From assembly GCA_913055625.1 (NCBI GenBank), contig CAJXJW010000003.1, forward strand, positions 372,001-436,000: a stretch of DNA of 64,000 bases. The letters are read 5' to 3'. How positions within the stretch are numbered: position 1 is the first letter of the stretch; each line of letters begins with the position of its first letter. The DNA is from an uncultured Pseudomonadota bacterium (lineage in GTDB: Bacteria > Pseudomonadota > Gammaproteobacteria > Steroidobacterales > Woeseiaceae). This document shows positions 35,972 through 44,381 of the stretch, piece after piece. The position numbers and the translations under genes were made by a program. The notes under the pieces were generated by a model. That model saw only the letters and a program-made list of their open reading frames with translations, searched no databases and was not told the DNA's origin.

Positions 35972-36802
35972 ATCGACCTAGCGCTGATTCCCTTTGCAAA
36001 GCGGCATAGCGACGGTGAGATGGTTGATGTCTATTCCGTCAAGCGAGGGCGTGCGTGTGACTGCTATTGCCCATCCTGTAAGACCCCGATGATTGCTCGG
36101 CAAGGGTCAGTGCGCGAATGGCATTTCTCCCATGAAGCCAGACAAGGATCTACTGAAGATGTTTGCGAGTACTCAGCCCTTGTTTCTATCCGCCTGATGG
36201 CACATCAGGTGCTATCCAGAGCTGACAAGATGCGCGTCCCGTCAGGGCCCCTCGAAACTCGCAGCCCCGGAAGACAGGTCACCCTAGATTCAATACGGGT
36301 CGACACCGATTTTGAGGGCCAGAAAGTTGATGCCTTAGCTTTAGTGAAGGGCATTCCTCTCGTGCTCTATATGACGCACAAGACACGACCTGTGCCGGCG
36401 GCGCTGTTGATGCCCGCAGATCAGAAAGCAGGCGTACTGAGTATTGATTTGCCGTCACTGTGGCGACGAACGCAAGAAACGTCTGGCAATGAATTCGACA
36501 GCGACACGTTCGCGCGCGCTCTGATCTACGAAGTCACTCCAAAGAGGTGGGCATACCACCCTGCCCAGAATACCCAGCCACCTATTTCGACCGAGGTGCC
36601 ACGACAATCCGCGCGACGCATTCAAGAGGCTATTACGACGAAGGAGCCGTCAAGGCCACACGTTGGTGTCCAGGACGACTCTCCCTTGTTATCTCGATTC
36701 AGGTGCTCTCAATGCGGCGCAACTTGGTTTGCCGGCAACAGCGAAGCAGGTGCGCGGAGATGTCAGGTGTGCGCGCGTGATGCTGGAGTAAGGATTTCTT
36801 GA
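35972..36802 (+). CDS. CoiA-like protein with C-terminal zinc ribbon, unusual start
   Basis: The protein resembles the CoiA-like nuclease family: IPFAKRHSDGEMVDVYSVKR, CYCPSCKTPMIARQG and EWHFSHEARQ, then an ALVSIRLMAHQVL helix and a PD-(D/E)xK-like core (KVDALALVKGIPLVLYMTHK). A zinc ribbon with two CxxC pairs closes it. The usual acidic residue of the core (VEI) appears replaced (LYM), so it may not cut DNA. Conserved residues begin upstream of the first ATG (36020). The frame opens at 35969, and the position of the expected start is ATC 35972, with AGAGGG 7 bases before it. Either ATC initiates, or the start codon was lost and a shorter form is made from 36020. Confidence 0.6.
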   Translation: MDLALIPFAKRHSDGEMVDVYSVKRGRACDCYCPSCKTPMIARQGSVREWHFSHEARQGSTEDVCEYSALVSIRLMAHQVLSRADKMRVPSGPLETRSPGRQVTLDSIRVDTDFEGQKVDALALVKGIPLVLYMTHKTRPVPAALLMPADQKAGVLSIDLPSLWRRTQETSGNEFDSDTFARALIYEVTPKRWAYHPAQNTQPPISTEVPRQSARRIQEAITTKEPSRPHVGVQDDSPLLSRFRCSQCGATWFAGNSEAGARRCQVCARDAGVRIS

Positions 36803-37307
36803 GCAACCGCTGTTTTCCGGGACCAGTCCGATTGCTCGCGCGATGGAGCGCGCTTCTTCCGCACTTGGAATAAGGTGTAAACCATGTATCCGGAATACAC
36901 CCTTGAAGGGATGGTGGCCAGGGGCGGAATCGAACCACTGACACGCGGATTTTCGGTTATCGAAATCAATAGCTTACCAAGACTCTAAGTCGCCCAATAT
37001 CGCGTAATCGCCGAACCTCGCTCGCCGGTACCTTACACTGAGTAACGGTAGTTGATTTCGGATTCGGCACCAATGTAAGCCGCAGGAGGCGTCAATCGGG
37101 ACGAAGGAAACCGAACAGCATCGTAGATGCCCGTGTGAGAATCGACGTTCGGTAGGGGAGGGTCAATATTCCCTCACCTAACGCGGAAGGAATTATTGCT
37201 CCGGGTTCTACGAATCTGAGAGATGGTCTGGCGTGTTTTGGCGCTAGGCTCTGACAACGTATTTGACAGAGCAGTGGTTGCCGGGGCAAGTATAAGGAGA
37301 TTCCCGC
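36803..37307. other. Gene-free stretch containing the second tRNA-Phe fragment
   Basis: No gene is supported. The stretch holds the 46-base tRNA-Phe 3' half (36912-36957), the junction between two stacked elements. A 65-codon minus-strand frame at 37092-37289 has no protein-like features. Confidence 0.5.
36912..36957 (-). repeat. Displaced 3' half of tRNA-Phe (attachment repeat)
   Basis: These 46 bases match 38023-38068 of the intact tRNA-Phe with only two differences (36939 and 36955). They include the encoded CCA end, acceptor 3' strand, T arm, variable loop and anticodon loop. The 5' half is absent. This is the structure left when an element integrates at the anticodon loop and displaces the old 3' half. 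Confidence 0.85.
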
Positions 37308-38022
37308 CTAATTCGGCGAAGGAACAAGACAGTCGAGTACGGTGTCAACGTCAATTGGCCTACGGCTCATTAGAATGAGGCTGTGGTTGTCGCGTGAAAG
37401 CACATACATATAGTTATCCGTACCATCTGCTTCCGATGGATACGCAAGTTTCCGGATGTTGAGACCTACGGCATTTTCATGATCAGAATGCAATGGTATA
37501 CCTTCTGCAATCTTGTTCTGATCGATCACTTCCGTCCAAATGCTAATCAAGCTCCAGGGTTCTCCAGACCCAAGAACTCTGTTCTTGGGACTACTAAGCC
37601 CGATGTCCATAGGATCTCTACTCCATATTTCAAAGTTCTCCGGGACAATCATTTTGTACCCAACGTGCGTATCCAAGAGCAGCTCCGAACTCGTCGAACA
37701 CTGAATTTGGTCGATCGACTCCGAGAGGTACGGATTGTCTGTCGTAGTTGACTCTTTGCATGCGCTAAGACAGCAGCCACAGAGAACTGTGAAGGCCAGA
37801 AGGAGTGGAAGGTTTCTCAATGCTGGTTCCACCTTAGTGCACTTCGAAGGATTCGATTTCACACAATGCTGGACTGTGTATGGGCCCGCACCCAATTCCC
37901 ACGCTTGCGTCCATTGTCGTCCACATGTGTTCGTACTTCCAACTGGTATGCACGAAATGGACACTTCGACCGCGCATCTCTTGCCTGCCAACAGAATCGC
38001 GTTCGTAAGTTTTGGATTTGAT
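36958..38022. mobile_element. Small second element or remnant stacked at tRNA-Phe
   Basis: The 1.1-kb segment lies between the displaced tRNA half (36912-36957) and the intact tRNA-Phe (38023-38098) in the same orientation. It holds only a lipoprotein gene. Without an integrase it is either a deletion remnant or an element moved in trans. Confidence 0.55.
37308..37820 (-). CDS. Putative lipoprotein of unknown function
   Basis: The product of about 170 residues starts with RNLPLLLAFTVLCGCCLSAC, a type II signal peptide whose lipobox LSAC would be cleaved before the last cysteine (about residue 20). The mature part (MIVPENFEIW, GLNIRKLAYPSE) is beta-rich, with no family I recognise. TTG 37820 is chosen because AAGGTGG lies 8 bases upstream and the signal peptide begins there. 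GTG 37832 is an alternative. It is the only gene of the small segment next to tRNA-Phe. Confidence 0.6.
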   Translation of the reverse strand: MRNLPLLLAFTVLCGCCLSACKESTTTDNPYLSESIDQIQCSTSSELLLDTHVGYKMIVPENFEIWSRDPMDIGLSSPKNRVLGSGEPWSLISIWTEVIDQNKIAEGIPLHSDHENAVGLNIRKLAYPSEADGTDNYMYVLSRDNHSLILMSRRPIDVDTVLDCLVPSPN

Positions 38023-38098
<76 letters not shown>

Positions 38099-38183
38099 AT
38101 CTTTTTGGAGCGAGTCGCGGAGGCGGGGTCTCGGTCCGGTTCATCATCTCGCGGATTTGGGCTTGGCGTTCGATCCGGTATTG

Positions 38184-38210
38184 GATCGCCCGCAAGCGGG
38201 CTCCTACAGC
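38184..38210. repeat. REP-like palindrome
   Basis: GCCCGCAAGCGGGC (38188-38201) is a perfect palindromic stem inside GATCGCCCGC...CTCCTACAG, the typical shape of gammaproteobacterial repetitive extragenic palindromes. It lies in the 200-base gap between tRNA-Phe and the next gene and marks the return to backbone. Confidence 0.5.
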
Positions 38211-38298
38211 GGTTCTGCCGGACCCGGTGGCGGCGGGTCGAGCAGCGCCTTGGCGAGGGCCGCGAGGCCGGGTATTAGACCCAGCCCGGGGCGGGCAG

Positions 38299-38847
38299 TC
38301 AACTGTCTGGGCCTGAATCCTCGGCCTTGGCCGGCTCCGCCGGTGGGGCCGCCTTCGCCGCCTCCGCCGAAATCCGCTCGAGCTCCTCGATGAAGCTCCG
38401 CCGGGACCTCGTCAGCCCCAGCTTCTGCCACACCGGCCACAGGCGGCGCGTGCGCACCACGAACTCGTCGCGGTAATACTCCTCCGCGAGGTAGCCCTGC
38501 TGGTACTGGAAGTGCATGTTGTCCCAGTGCGCCTGCTGAGCGATCTGCCACTGGCGGAAGCGGCTGCGGTCGAGCGGCGAGAGCTCGTCCAGGCTCTCCA
38601 GCCGTTCCGGGTAGCCGGCCTGCGTCAGCGTCGCGATGATCCGGCCCACGTCCGAGGCGGCCGCCTGCACCAGCATGCTCTGCAGCGCGTCCGAGCGCAT
38701 CTGGTAGGTCTGGGCCAGCGCCAGGCGCTGCGCCGCCTCGATCGACCGCGTGTTCTGCCGCACCTGCACGGCCAGGTACACGAGGGTGAAAAACACCGCT
38801 ATCGCGCCGAGCAGCTCGCCCAGTGCTCCCAGCTCCATGATGTCCAT
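38299..38847 (-). CDS. Single-pass membrane protein of unknown function
   Basis: The 182-residue protein starts MDIMELGALGELLGAIAVFF, with one membrane segment (about 8-28) and then a helical region beginning VRQNTRSIEAAQRLALAQTY. It ends in an Ala/Glu/Pro-rich tail. Proteins with this QVRQNT pattern after one N-terminal membrane helix are common in marine Proteobacteria but have no assigned role. ATG 38847 is chosen because GGAGGG precedes it by 8 bases. The frame stays open far upstream only because it runs antisense to GC-rich genes. Confidence 0.7.
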   Translation of the reverse strand: MDIMELGALGELLGAIAVFFTLVYLAVQVRQNTRSIEAAQRLALAQTYQMRSDALQSMLVQAAASDVGRIIATLTQAGYPERLESLDELSPLDRSRFRQWQIAQQAHWDNMHFQYQQGYLAEEYYRDEFVVRTRRLWPVWQKLGLTRSRRSFIEELERISAEAAKAAPPAEPAKAEDSGPDS

Positions 38848-39000
38848 CGCCAGCGCCCTCCGAGGGTAAATTCCCGCTAGCATGCCGAAGCCCCGGGCGT
38901 TCCGCACGCCTGCCGATCCCTGCCTTTTGTCCAATCGATCATGGGGTTCCGGCCGCGCGTCCCTTATACTCCCCCCCGTCTGGGGAGAGACAACAAGAAT

Positions 39001-40866
39001 ATGTCCCTGTTTGCCGAACTCCGGCGCCGCAACGTCATCCGCGTCGGTGCCGCCTACTGCGTGGCCGCGTGGATCGTCGCGCAGGTCGCCGAGTTCGCGT
39101 TCGAGAACTTCGGCGCGCCCGACTGGGTGCTGAAGTCCCTCACCGTCGTCCTCCTCCTCGGCCTGCCGCTGGCACTCATCTTCGCCTGGGCCTTCGAGCT
39201 CACGCCCGAGGGCATCAAGCGCGAGCGCGACGTGCCGCGCGACGAGTCCATCACCCCGCAGACCGGCCGCAAGCTCGACCGCGTCATCATCGGCATCCTC
39301 GCCGTGGCCGTCGCCTGGTTCGCGTGGGACAAGTTTGCGCCCGGGCCTGACGACGAGCCCGTGGCCGCGTCGCCGCCCGCCGAGGCCGCCGCGCCCGACG
39401 TGCTGCCCGCCCCCGCCGACAAGTCCGTCGCCGTGCTGCCGTTCGTCGCCATGTCCAGCGGGCCCGACGACGAGTACTTCGCCGACGGCCTCACCGAGGA
39501 AATCCTGAACTCGCTGGCCCAGCTCCCCGAGCTGCTGGTCACCGCTCGCACCTCCGCGTTCTCGTTCAAGGGCCAGGACCTGCCCGTGCAGCAGATCGCC
39601 GAGGCGCTGAACGTGCAGCACGTCGTCGAGGGCTCGGTGCGCCGCGCCGGCGACCGCGTGCGCGTCACCGCCCAGCTCATCCGTGCCGGCGACGCGTTCC
39701 ACCTCTGGTCCCAGAACTACGACAGCACGTCCGCCGACACCATCACCGTGCAGGAGGACATCGCCGAGCAGATCGCCGCCGCGCTCGACGTCGTGCTCGA
39801 CGAAGGCAAGCGCGAGGCCATGCGCCAGGCCGGGCTGCGCGACGTCGCGGCGTTCACGCTGTTCCAGAAAGGGCTCGACTACTTCGACCGGGCGCACGGC
39901 GAGGTCGGCATCATGGTCGGGCTCAACCAGGCCAACGAGTACTTCGACCAGGTGATTGCACGCGTCCCCGACTACGCGCCCGCTTACGTGGCGCATTCCG
40001 ACCTCTACGTGCACAAGCTGGCCGACGATGCCTCCTTCGGAGACGCCGCCACCCTGACCGATGACGAGGTACAGGCCGCGCTGGACACGATCCTGGCCGA
40101 CTATCGCAACGCCGAGCGCTACGCGAAGACCCCCGCGATGCGCGCCATGACGGAATTTGACCTCGCCTACGTCGGCGGCAACTGGCGCGGCATCACCGGG
40201 CGGCTGGAGCGGGCCCTTGCCAGCGAGGGCTGCTACGACGGCAACTGGACCTCGCTCGTGTCCTACCCGTTCGGGCTTGCTGAACAACACCTCGGGAACG
40301 CGCAGCGCATGCTGGCGTGCGACCCGCGCCGGTCGCTGTCCTGGTTCAACGTCTCGCGTGCGCACCTGCGGACGGGCCAGCCGGAAGAAGCGCTCAGGAT
40401 CGCGCGCGAGGGCACCGACATCGCACCCGGCGCCTGGCTCTACTTGGCGCTCGTCCGTGCGCTGGTGGCAAATGGGCAATACGCCGAGGCGCTGGACGTC
40501 ATCAGCAACGACATCAGCGATCCACTCGCCGCCAAGGTACTCCGGGCGATGGTCGCTGCGCACCGTGGCGACGACGAGGCCTATCGCGCGGCGGCCGACA
40601 TCGCGCTGGCCGACCCCGAGCTCGGCGCCTACTGGTGGCTGATCATCTCGGCCTGGGGCGGGCAGCTCGATGACGCCAACGCCTACGCGCAGCAGATCGA
40701 CCGGCACGCGTTCAGCCCCGTCGTCTTCACGCAGGTCCTCCAGTGGTGCGCCTGCGGCGCGCCCTGGGACCTCGACACCACCCCGAACTTCGCCGCGAAG
40801 GTCCGTGAAGGCGGCATTCCCTGGCCGCCCGTACAGCCGATGAGCTATCCGAACAAGGACTGGTAA
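39001..40866 (+). CDS. TolB-like/TPR membrane protein (ELKRRNV-type), second paralogue
   Basis: The 621-residue protein begins MSLFAELRRRNVIRVGAAYC, with two membrane segments (about 15-35 and 43-65), the ELTPEGIKRERDV linker, a third segment (about 95-112) and a TolB-like domain (about 140-260: SVAVLPFVAMSSGPDDEYFA...GLTEEILNSLAQLPELLVTA). The rest is TPR-like helix pairs. ATG 39001 matches the start of the paralogue at 12093 and follows GGAGAG. The next gene starts 3 bases after its stop, so the two are co-transcribed. The C-terminal repeats differ clearly from those of the paralogue. Confidence 0.82.
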   Translation: MSLFAELRRRNVIRVGAAYCVAAWIVAQVAEFAFENFGAPDWVLKSLTVVLLLGLPLALIFAWAFELTPEGIKRERDVPRDESITPQTGRKLDRVIIGILAVAVAWFAWDKFAPGPDDEPVAASPPAEAAAPDVLPAPADKSVAVLPFVAMSSGPDDEYFADGLTEEILNSLAQLPELLVTARTSAFSFKGQDLPVQQIAEALNVQHVVEGSVRRAGDRVRVTAQLIRAGDAFHLWSQNYDSTSADTITVQEDIAEQIAAALDVVLDEGKREAMRQAGLRDVAAFTLFQKGLDYFDRAHGEVGIMVGLNQANEYFDQVIARVPDYAPAYVAHSDLYVHKLADDASFGDAATLTDDEVQAALDTILADYRNAERYAKTPAMRAMTEFDLAYVGGNWRGITGRLERALASEGCYDGNWTSLVSYPFGLAEQHLGNAQRMLACDPRRSLSWFNVSRAHLRTGQPEEALRIAREGTDIAPGAWLYLALVRALVANGQYAEALDVISNDISDPLAAKVLRAMVAAHRGDDEAYRAAADIALADPELGAYWWLIISAWGGQLDDANAYAQQIDRHAFSPVVFTQVLQWCACGAPWDLDTTPNFAAKVREGGIPWPPVQPMSYPNKDW

Positions 40867-40869
40867 GCC

Positions 40870-42345
40870 ATGAACGACCCGCAACCGATTACGGCGACCG
40901 CGCCAAAGCTCGCGCCCGTCACGTCCGACGAGCGCCTGGACGTCATGGACATCCTGCGCGGCTTCGCGCTCATCGGCATCCTCGTCATGAACATCGAGTG
41001 GTTTGGCCGCCCGATCTGGGAGTTGCACACGTTCGACCCGACCCTCACCGGCGGTGACCACACCGCCGGCTGGCTCGTGCGCTGGCTCGTCGAGGGCAAG
41101 TTCTACAAGCTGTTCTCGGTGCTGTTCGGCATGGGCTTCGCCGTGATGCTGCTGCGCGCCGAGAAGGCCGGGCGCCCGTTCAAGGCCTGGTTCTTCCGGC
41201 GCATGGTGGTGCTGTTCCTCATCGGTATCCTGCACTACATCTTCATCTTCACCGGCGACATCCTGAACGCCTACGCCGCCGCCGGCGTCGTGCTGCTGCT
41301 GTGGCTGATGTTGTTCCGCACGAAGAAGCTCGAGAAACGCAACACGCCCGGGTTCTTCGCGCGCTTTGCTTTCGGGATGCTGCTGATCCCGGTCTTTGTC
41401 ACCGGCGCAACCAGCGTGTTCGAGGGCCTGACGCAGGACGGCGCGACCTTCGAGGAAACCTGGGCGGAGCAGCAGGAAGTGGCCGCACTGGCGAAAGCCG
41501 AGCTTGCTTTGCCGCCGCCCGTGGAAGACGAGGAAGCGGCAACGGAAGACGACAGCGACGCGGCGGCCGCAGAGGACGCCGCCGCGGCCGAGGACGATTC
41601 GGAGGCCACCGAGGAAGACGACATCGCGACGCGGGTCGAGGAATGGGTCGACTACGAACGCGACAAGGAAGAGACCACGGCCAGGGAGGTCGCGGCGCTC
41701 GCCGACGGCAGCTTCGCCGAAGCCACCGCGTGGCGCTGGCAGCAGCTACCGACCGAGCTCGCCTCGGTACCGTTCTTCGCCATCGTGATCCTGCTGCCCG
41801 TGTTCCTCATCGGCTACTGGCTCATCGCGAGCGGCATCCTGCCGAATCACCGGCAACACAAGTCCTTGTTCCGTTGGCTCACGGGCGTCGGCTTCTTCAT
41901 CGGCCTGCCCGTCAGCGCCTACGGCCTCGCACTCGCCCAGCACCCCGTGCACGAACTTGCGGGCAGCATCCAGATGATCAGCTTCATCCTGAGCCTGATT
42001 GGCGAGTACCTCGTCTGCGCGGGCTACCTCGGCGCCATCGTGTGGCTGTCGATGACGGCGCGCGGGTCGAAGTTGCTGTCCGTGCTCGCGCCGATGGGCC
42101 GCATGGCGCTCACGAACTACATCGGCCAGACGCTGATCCTGTCGATCCTCTTCTACGGCTACGGCTTCGGGCTGTACGGCCAGGTCGGGCGCGCGAACCA
42201 GATGCTCATCTGCCTCGCCATCCTCGTCTTCCAGGGGGTGTTCTCGGCGCTGTGGCTGAAAGCCTTCCGCTTCGGCCCGCTCGAGTGGGTGTGGCGCTCG
42301 CTGACCTACATGGCCTGGCAGCCGATGCGCATCACTCGGGGGTAG
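40870..42345 (+). CDS. DUF418 (YeiB-like) multi-pass membrane protein
   Basis: The 491-residue protein has the family opening MDILRGFALIGILVMNIEW (about 24-42), many hydrophobic segments and the C-terminal DUF418 ending FGPLEWVWRSLTYM. Such proteins are thought to be transporters or acyltransferase-like membrane proteins. A strongly acidic, Ala/Glu/Asp-rich insert (about 215-265) interrupts the membrane part and is unusual for the family. It follows the TPR protein with a 3-base gap. Confidence 0.85.
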   Translation: MNDPQPITATAPKLAPVTSDERLDVMDILRGFALIGILVMNIEWFGRPIWELHTFDPTLTGGDHTAGWLVRWLVEGKFYKLFSVLFGMGFAVMLLRAEKAGRPFKAWFFRRMVVLFLIGILHYIFIFTGDILNAYAAAGVVLLLWLMLFRTKKLEKRNTPGFFARFAFGMLLIPVFVTGATSVFEGLTQDGATFEETWAEQQEVAALAKAELALPPPVEDEEAATEDDSDAAAAEDAAAAEDDSEATEEDDIATRVEEWVDYERDKEETTAREVAALADGSFAEATAWRWQQLPTELASVPFFAIVILLPVFLIGYWLIASGILPNHRQHKSLFRWLTGVGFFIGLPVSAYGLALAQHPVHELAGSIQMISFILSLIGEYLVCAGYLGAIVWLSMTARGSKLLSVLAPMGRMALTNYIGQTLILSILFYGYGFGLYGQVGRANQMLICLAILVFQGVFSALWLKAFRFGPLEWVWRSLTYMAWQPMRITRG

Positions 42346-42442
42346 GCCCCGACAGCCGTGCCCCCGGGGCTCCCGGGCACCTTGAAGCCGGCCGGCCCGC
42401 CCCCATTTCTGGCCGACGTCACCGCTTAGGAGCCTGAAACCC

Positions 42443-43321
42443 ATGCTGAAACGCGTCGTCCTGTTCGTAGCCACCAACGTTGCCGTCCTGCTCGTGCTGA
42501 GCGTCGTGCTGCGCTTGCTCGGCGTGGACCGGATCCTTGACGAGTCGGGAACGGGCATCAATTACCAGGCGCTCCTTATCCTGTCGCTCGTGATTGGTTT
42601 CGGCGGCTCTTTCATTTCACTCGCCATGTCGAAATGGATCGCGAAGCGCTCGACCGGCGCGCGCGTCATCGAGCAGCCGGCGAACGCCACCGAGGCGTGG
42701 CTCGTGAACACCGTGCAGCGCCAGGCCCGGGACGCCGGCATCGGCATGCCCGAGGTCGCGATCTATGACGCGCCCGACATGAACGCGTTCGCCACCGGCA
42801 TGCGCCGAGACGCGTCACTGGTCGCGGTCAGCACCGGCCTGCTGCGCGGCATGTCGAAGGAAGAGGTCGAGGCCGTGCTCGCGCACGAGGTCTCGCACGT
42901 CGCGAACGGCGACATGGTCACGATGACGCTGCTGCAGGGCGTGCTGAACACGTTCGTCATCTTCCTGTCACGCATCGTCGGCCACGTCATCGACCGCGTG
43001 GTGCTGAAGAACGAGCGGGGCTACGGCATCGGTTACTTCGTGTCGGTCCTTGCCGCGCAGGTCCTGCTCGGCATCCTCGCGAGCCTGATCGTCATGTGGT
43101 TCTCGCGCTGGCGCGAGTTCCGGGCCGACGCCGGCTCCGCGAAGCTGAACGGGCGCGAGCCGATGATCCGCGCGCTGCAGCGCCTCGGCGGCGGCCAGCC
43201 GGCACACCTGCCGGAGTCGCTCGAGGCCTTCGGCATCTCCGGCGGCAAGCGCGCATTCGGCAAGCTGTTCCTGAGCCACCCGCCGATTCCCGAGCGCATT
43301 GCCGCGCTGCAGGCGCGCTGA
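42443..43321 (+). CDS. htpX: Membrane zinc metalloprotease HtpX
   Basis: The 292-residue protein has two N-terminal membrane segments (about 5-25 and 35-55), a zinc-binding HEVSH (148-152) with NGDMV after it, two further membrane segments (about 165-215) and the downstream glutamate in [11 protein letters not shown] that completes the metal site. HtpX degrades damaged inner-membrane proteins together with FtsH. Length and motif spacing are normal. ATG 42443 is preceded by TAGGAGCC about 13 bases upstream. Confidence 0.93.
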   Translation: MLKRVVLFVATNVAVLLVLSVVLRLLGVDRILDESGTGINYQALLILSLVIGFGGSFISLAMSKWIAKRSTGARVIEQPANATEAWLVNTVQRQARDAGIGMPEVAIYDAPDMNAFATGMRRDASLVAVSTGLLRGMSKEEVEAVLAHEVSHVANGDMVTMTLLQGVLNTFVIFLSRIVGHVIDRVVLKNERGYGIGYFVSVLAAQVLLGILASLIVMWFSRWREFRADAGSAKLNGREPMIRALQRLGGGQPAHLPESLEAFGISGGKRAFGKLFLSHPPIPERIAALQAR

Positions 43322-43822
43322 TCAGCCGCCGAGGTAGTCCATCTTGCCGAGCCCCACGCCGTTGAAGCGCAGGATCGCGTAGGCGATCGACACGTGGAAG
43401 TAGAAATTCGGCAGCACGAAGCCGTTGAGGTAGTCGATGCCCTTGAAGCGGAACTCGCGGTTCGGGACTTTCAGCAGCACGTCGCGTTCGGCCGCGCCGT
43501 CGAACTGCGCCGCGTTGAACGCGCCGAGGAAGTCGATGCCCTTCTTCAGCCGCGCGTGGATGTCGGCGAACGTCGCCTCGTCGTCGGCCCACTTCGGCGT
43601 CTCGCTGCCCGTGAGGCGCGCCGCGGCACCCTTGGCCACGTCCGTGCAGATGCGGATCTGCGCCACGAACGGCAGCATGTCGGGACGCAACCGTGCCTGG
43701 ATCAGCACGTTCGGGTCGATCTCGCGTTCCGCCGCGAACGCTTCGGCCTTGCTCACGATCGCGTCGAGGTTGCCCATCGAACGCGCCAGCGACGTGACGA
43801 TGGAATAGATATCCTTGCTCAT
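43322..43822 (-). CDS. DUF1993 family protein
   Basis: The 166-residue protein (MSKDIYSIVTSLARSMGNLD) shows the DUF1993 pattern: RLRPDMLPFVAQIRICTD, then FLGAFNAAQFDGAAER and FKGIDYLNGFVLPNFYFHVS. These are four-helix DinB-like proteins of unknown function. ATG 43822 is chosen because AGGAGA lies 7 bases before it. It follows the YCII gene on the same strand across a hairpin. Confidence 0.85.
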   Translation of the reverse strand: MSKDIYSIVTSLARSMGNLDAIVSKAEAFAAEREIDPNVLIQARLRPDMLPFVAQIRICTDVAKGAAARLTGSETPKWADDEATFADIHARLKKGIDFLGAFNAAQFDGAAERDVLLKVPNREFRFKGIDYLNGFVLPNFYFHVSIAYAILRFNGVGLGKMDYLGG

Positions 43823-43925
43823 CCCGAGTCTCCTGCCTGGGGGAACGGCCGAGCATAGTCCCGGCCTGGCACGGCAACAACGGGCGCTGCGGGAGCAGCG
43901 CGGCGTATGTCGGCCGCGGAACCGA

Positions 43926-43951
43926 GCCGCGGGGCGCTGCAGCCCCGCGGC
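43926..43951 (-). terminator. Hairpin behind the YCII-domain gene, probable terminator
   Basis: A perfect 10-bp GC stem (43926-43935 with 43942-43951) has a six-base loop and lies 8 bases past the YCII stop. It lacks a T-run, so it may only attenuate transcription into the DUF1993 gene. Confidence 0.4.
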
Positions 43952-43959
43952 CCGAGTGC

Positions 43960-44274
43960 TCACATGTCGAACGTCAGCGCGAGCTCGATCGAGCCGCCGG
44001 AGGCCAGGATCGGGCAGGCCTTCGCCTTCGCGATCGCATCGGCGTCGTTGTCGGCCTCGATCAGGCTGTAGCCGCTCACCGGGTTCGCGCCGCCGTCGGG
44101 CGTCACCGAGCTGTCCGGGTGTACGGTCGTCGACTTGCCGACCGGGTTGCCGCCGTCGATGACGGCCGCGCCCATGCCGCCCAGCCAGTTGCCCCAGGCG
44201 TCCATGACTTCCTTCATCTCGGCCTCGGTCTCCGGCTCGCTGCCGCCGTGGTAAACAAACAGGTACTTGCCCAT
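43960..44274 (-). CDS. YCII-related domain protein
   Basis: This 104-residue protein begins MGKYLFVYHGGSEPETEAEM and ends in a ferredoxin-like fold typical of YCII proteins (GYSLIEADNDADAIAKAKAC, then GGSIELALTFDM). The family has an enzyme-like His-Asp pair in some members, but the function is unknown. GAGGAG stands six bases before ATG 44274. It diverges from the PucR-type regulator across about 107 bases. Confidence 0.85.
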   Translation of the reverse strand: MGKYLFVYHGGSEPETEAEMKEVMDAWGNWLGGMGAAVIDGGNPVGKSTTVHPDSSVTPDGGANPVSGYSLIEADNDADAIAKAKACPILASGGSIELALTFDM

Positions 44275-44381
44275 CGTGATACTCCTCAGATTCGTGAATG
44301 GATCGCCGGGTCGAAATGGAGAATATGCCCAGCCACAGGCCAATACACTGGCGAATTTACTGATAATATTGGCGCCTCACT

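Larger units (their letters stand above)
16041..36957. mobile_element. Genomic island integrated at tRNA-Phe, carrying phosphorothioation and toxin-antitoxin genes
   Basis: The segment is flanked by direct repeats of tRNA-Phe sequence (16041-16060 and 36938-36957, with 2 mismatches in 20). It has lower GC than both flanks and contains only accessory genes: the Ssp locus, DarT/DarG-like pair, HEPN, methyltransferase, the MerR/aspartic-protease cluster, HNH and CoiA-like genes. No integrase gene remains. An IS3 remnant at 32149 separates a more AT-rich left part from a right part of intermediate composition, so the island itself may be composite. Confidence 0.7.

Noticed and set aside
37092..37289. 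65-codon minus-strand frame between the tRNA fragment and the lipoprotein
   Set aside because: No ribosome site, no protein-like pattern and no conserved motif.
38848..41235. Very long minus-strand open frame running opposite the TPR and DUF418 genes
   Set aside because: It is the antisense of GC-rich coding sequence, with shadow composition (His/Arg/Val-rich) and no family motifs. Only its last 182 codons (38299-38847) look like a real protein.
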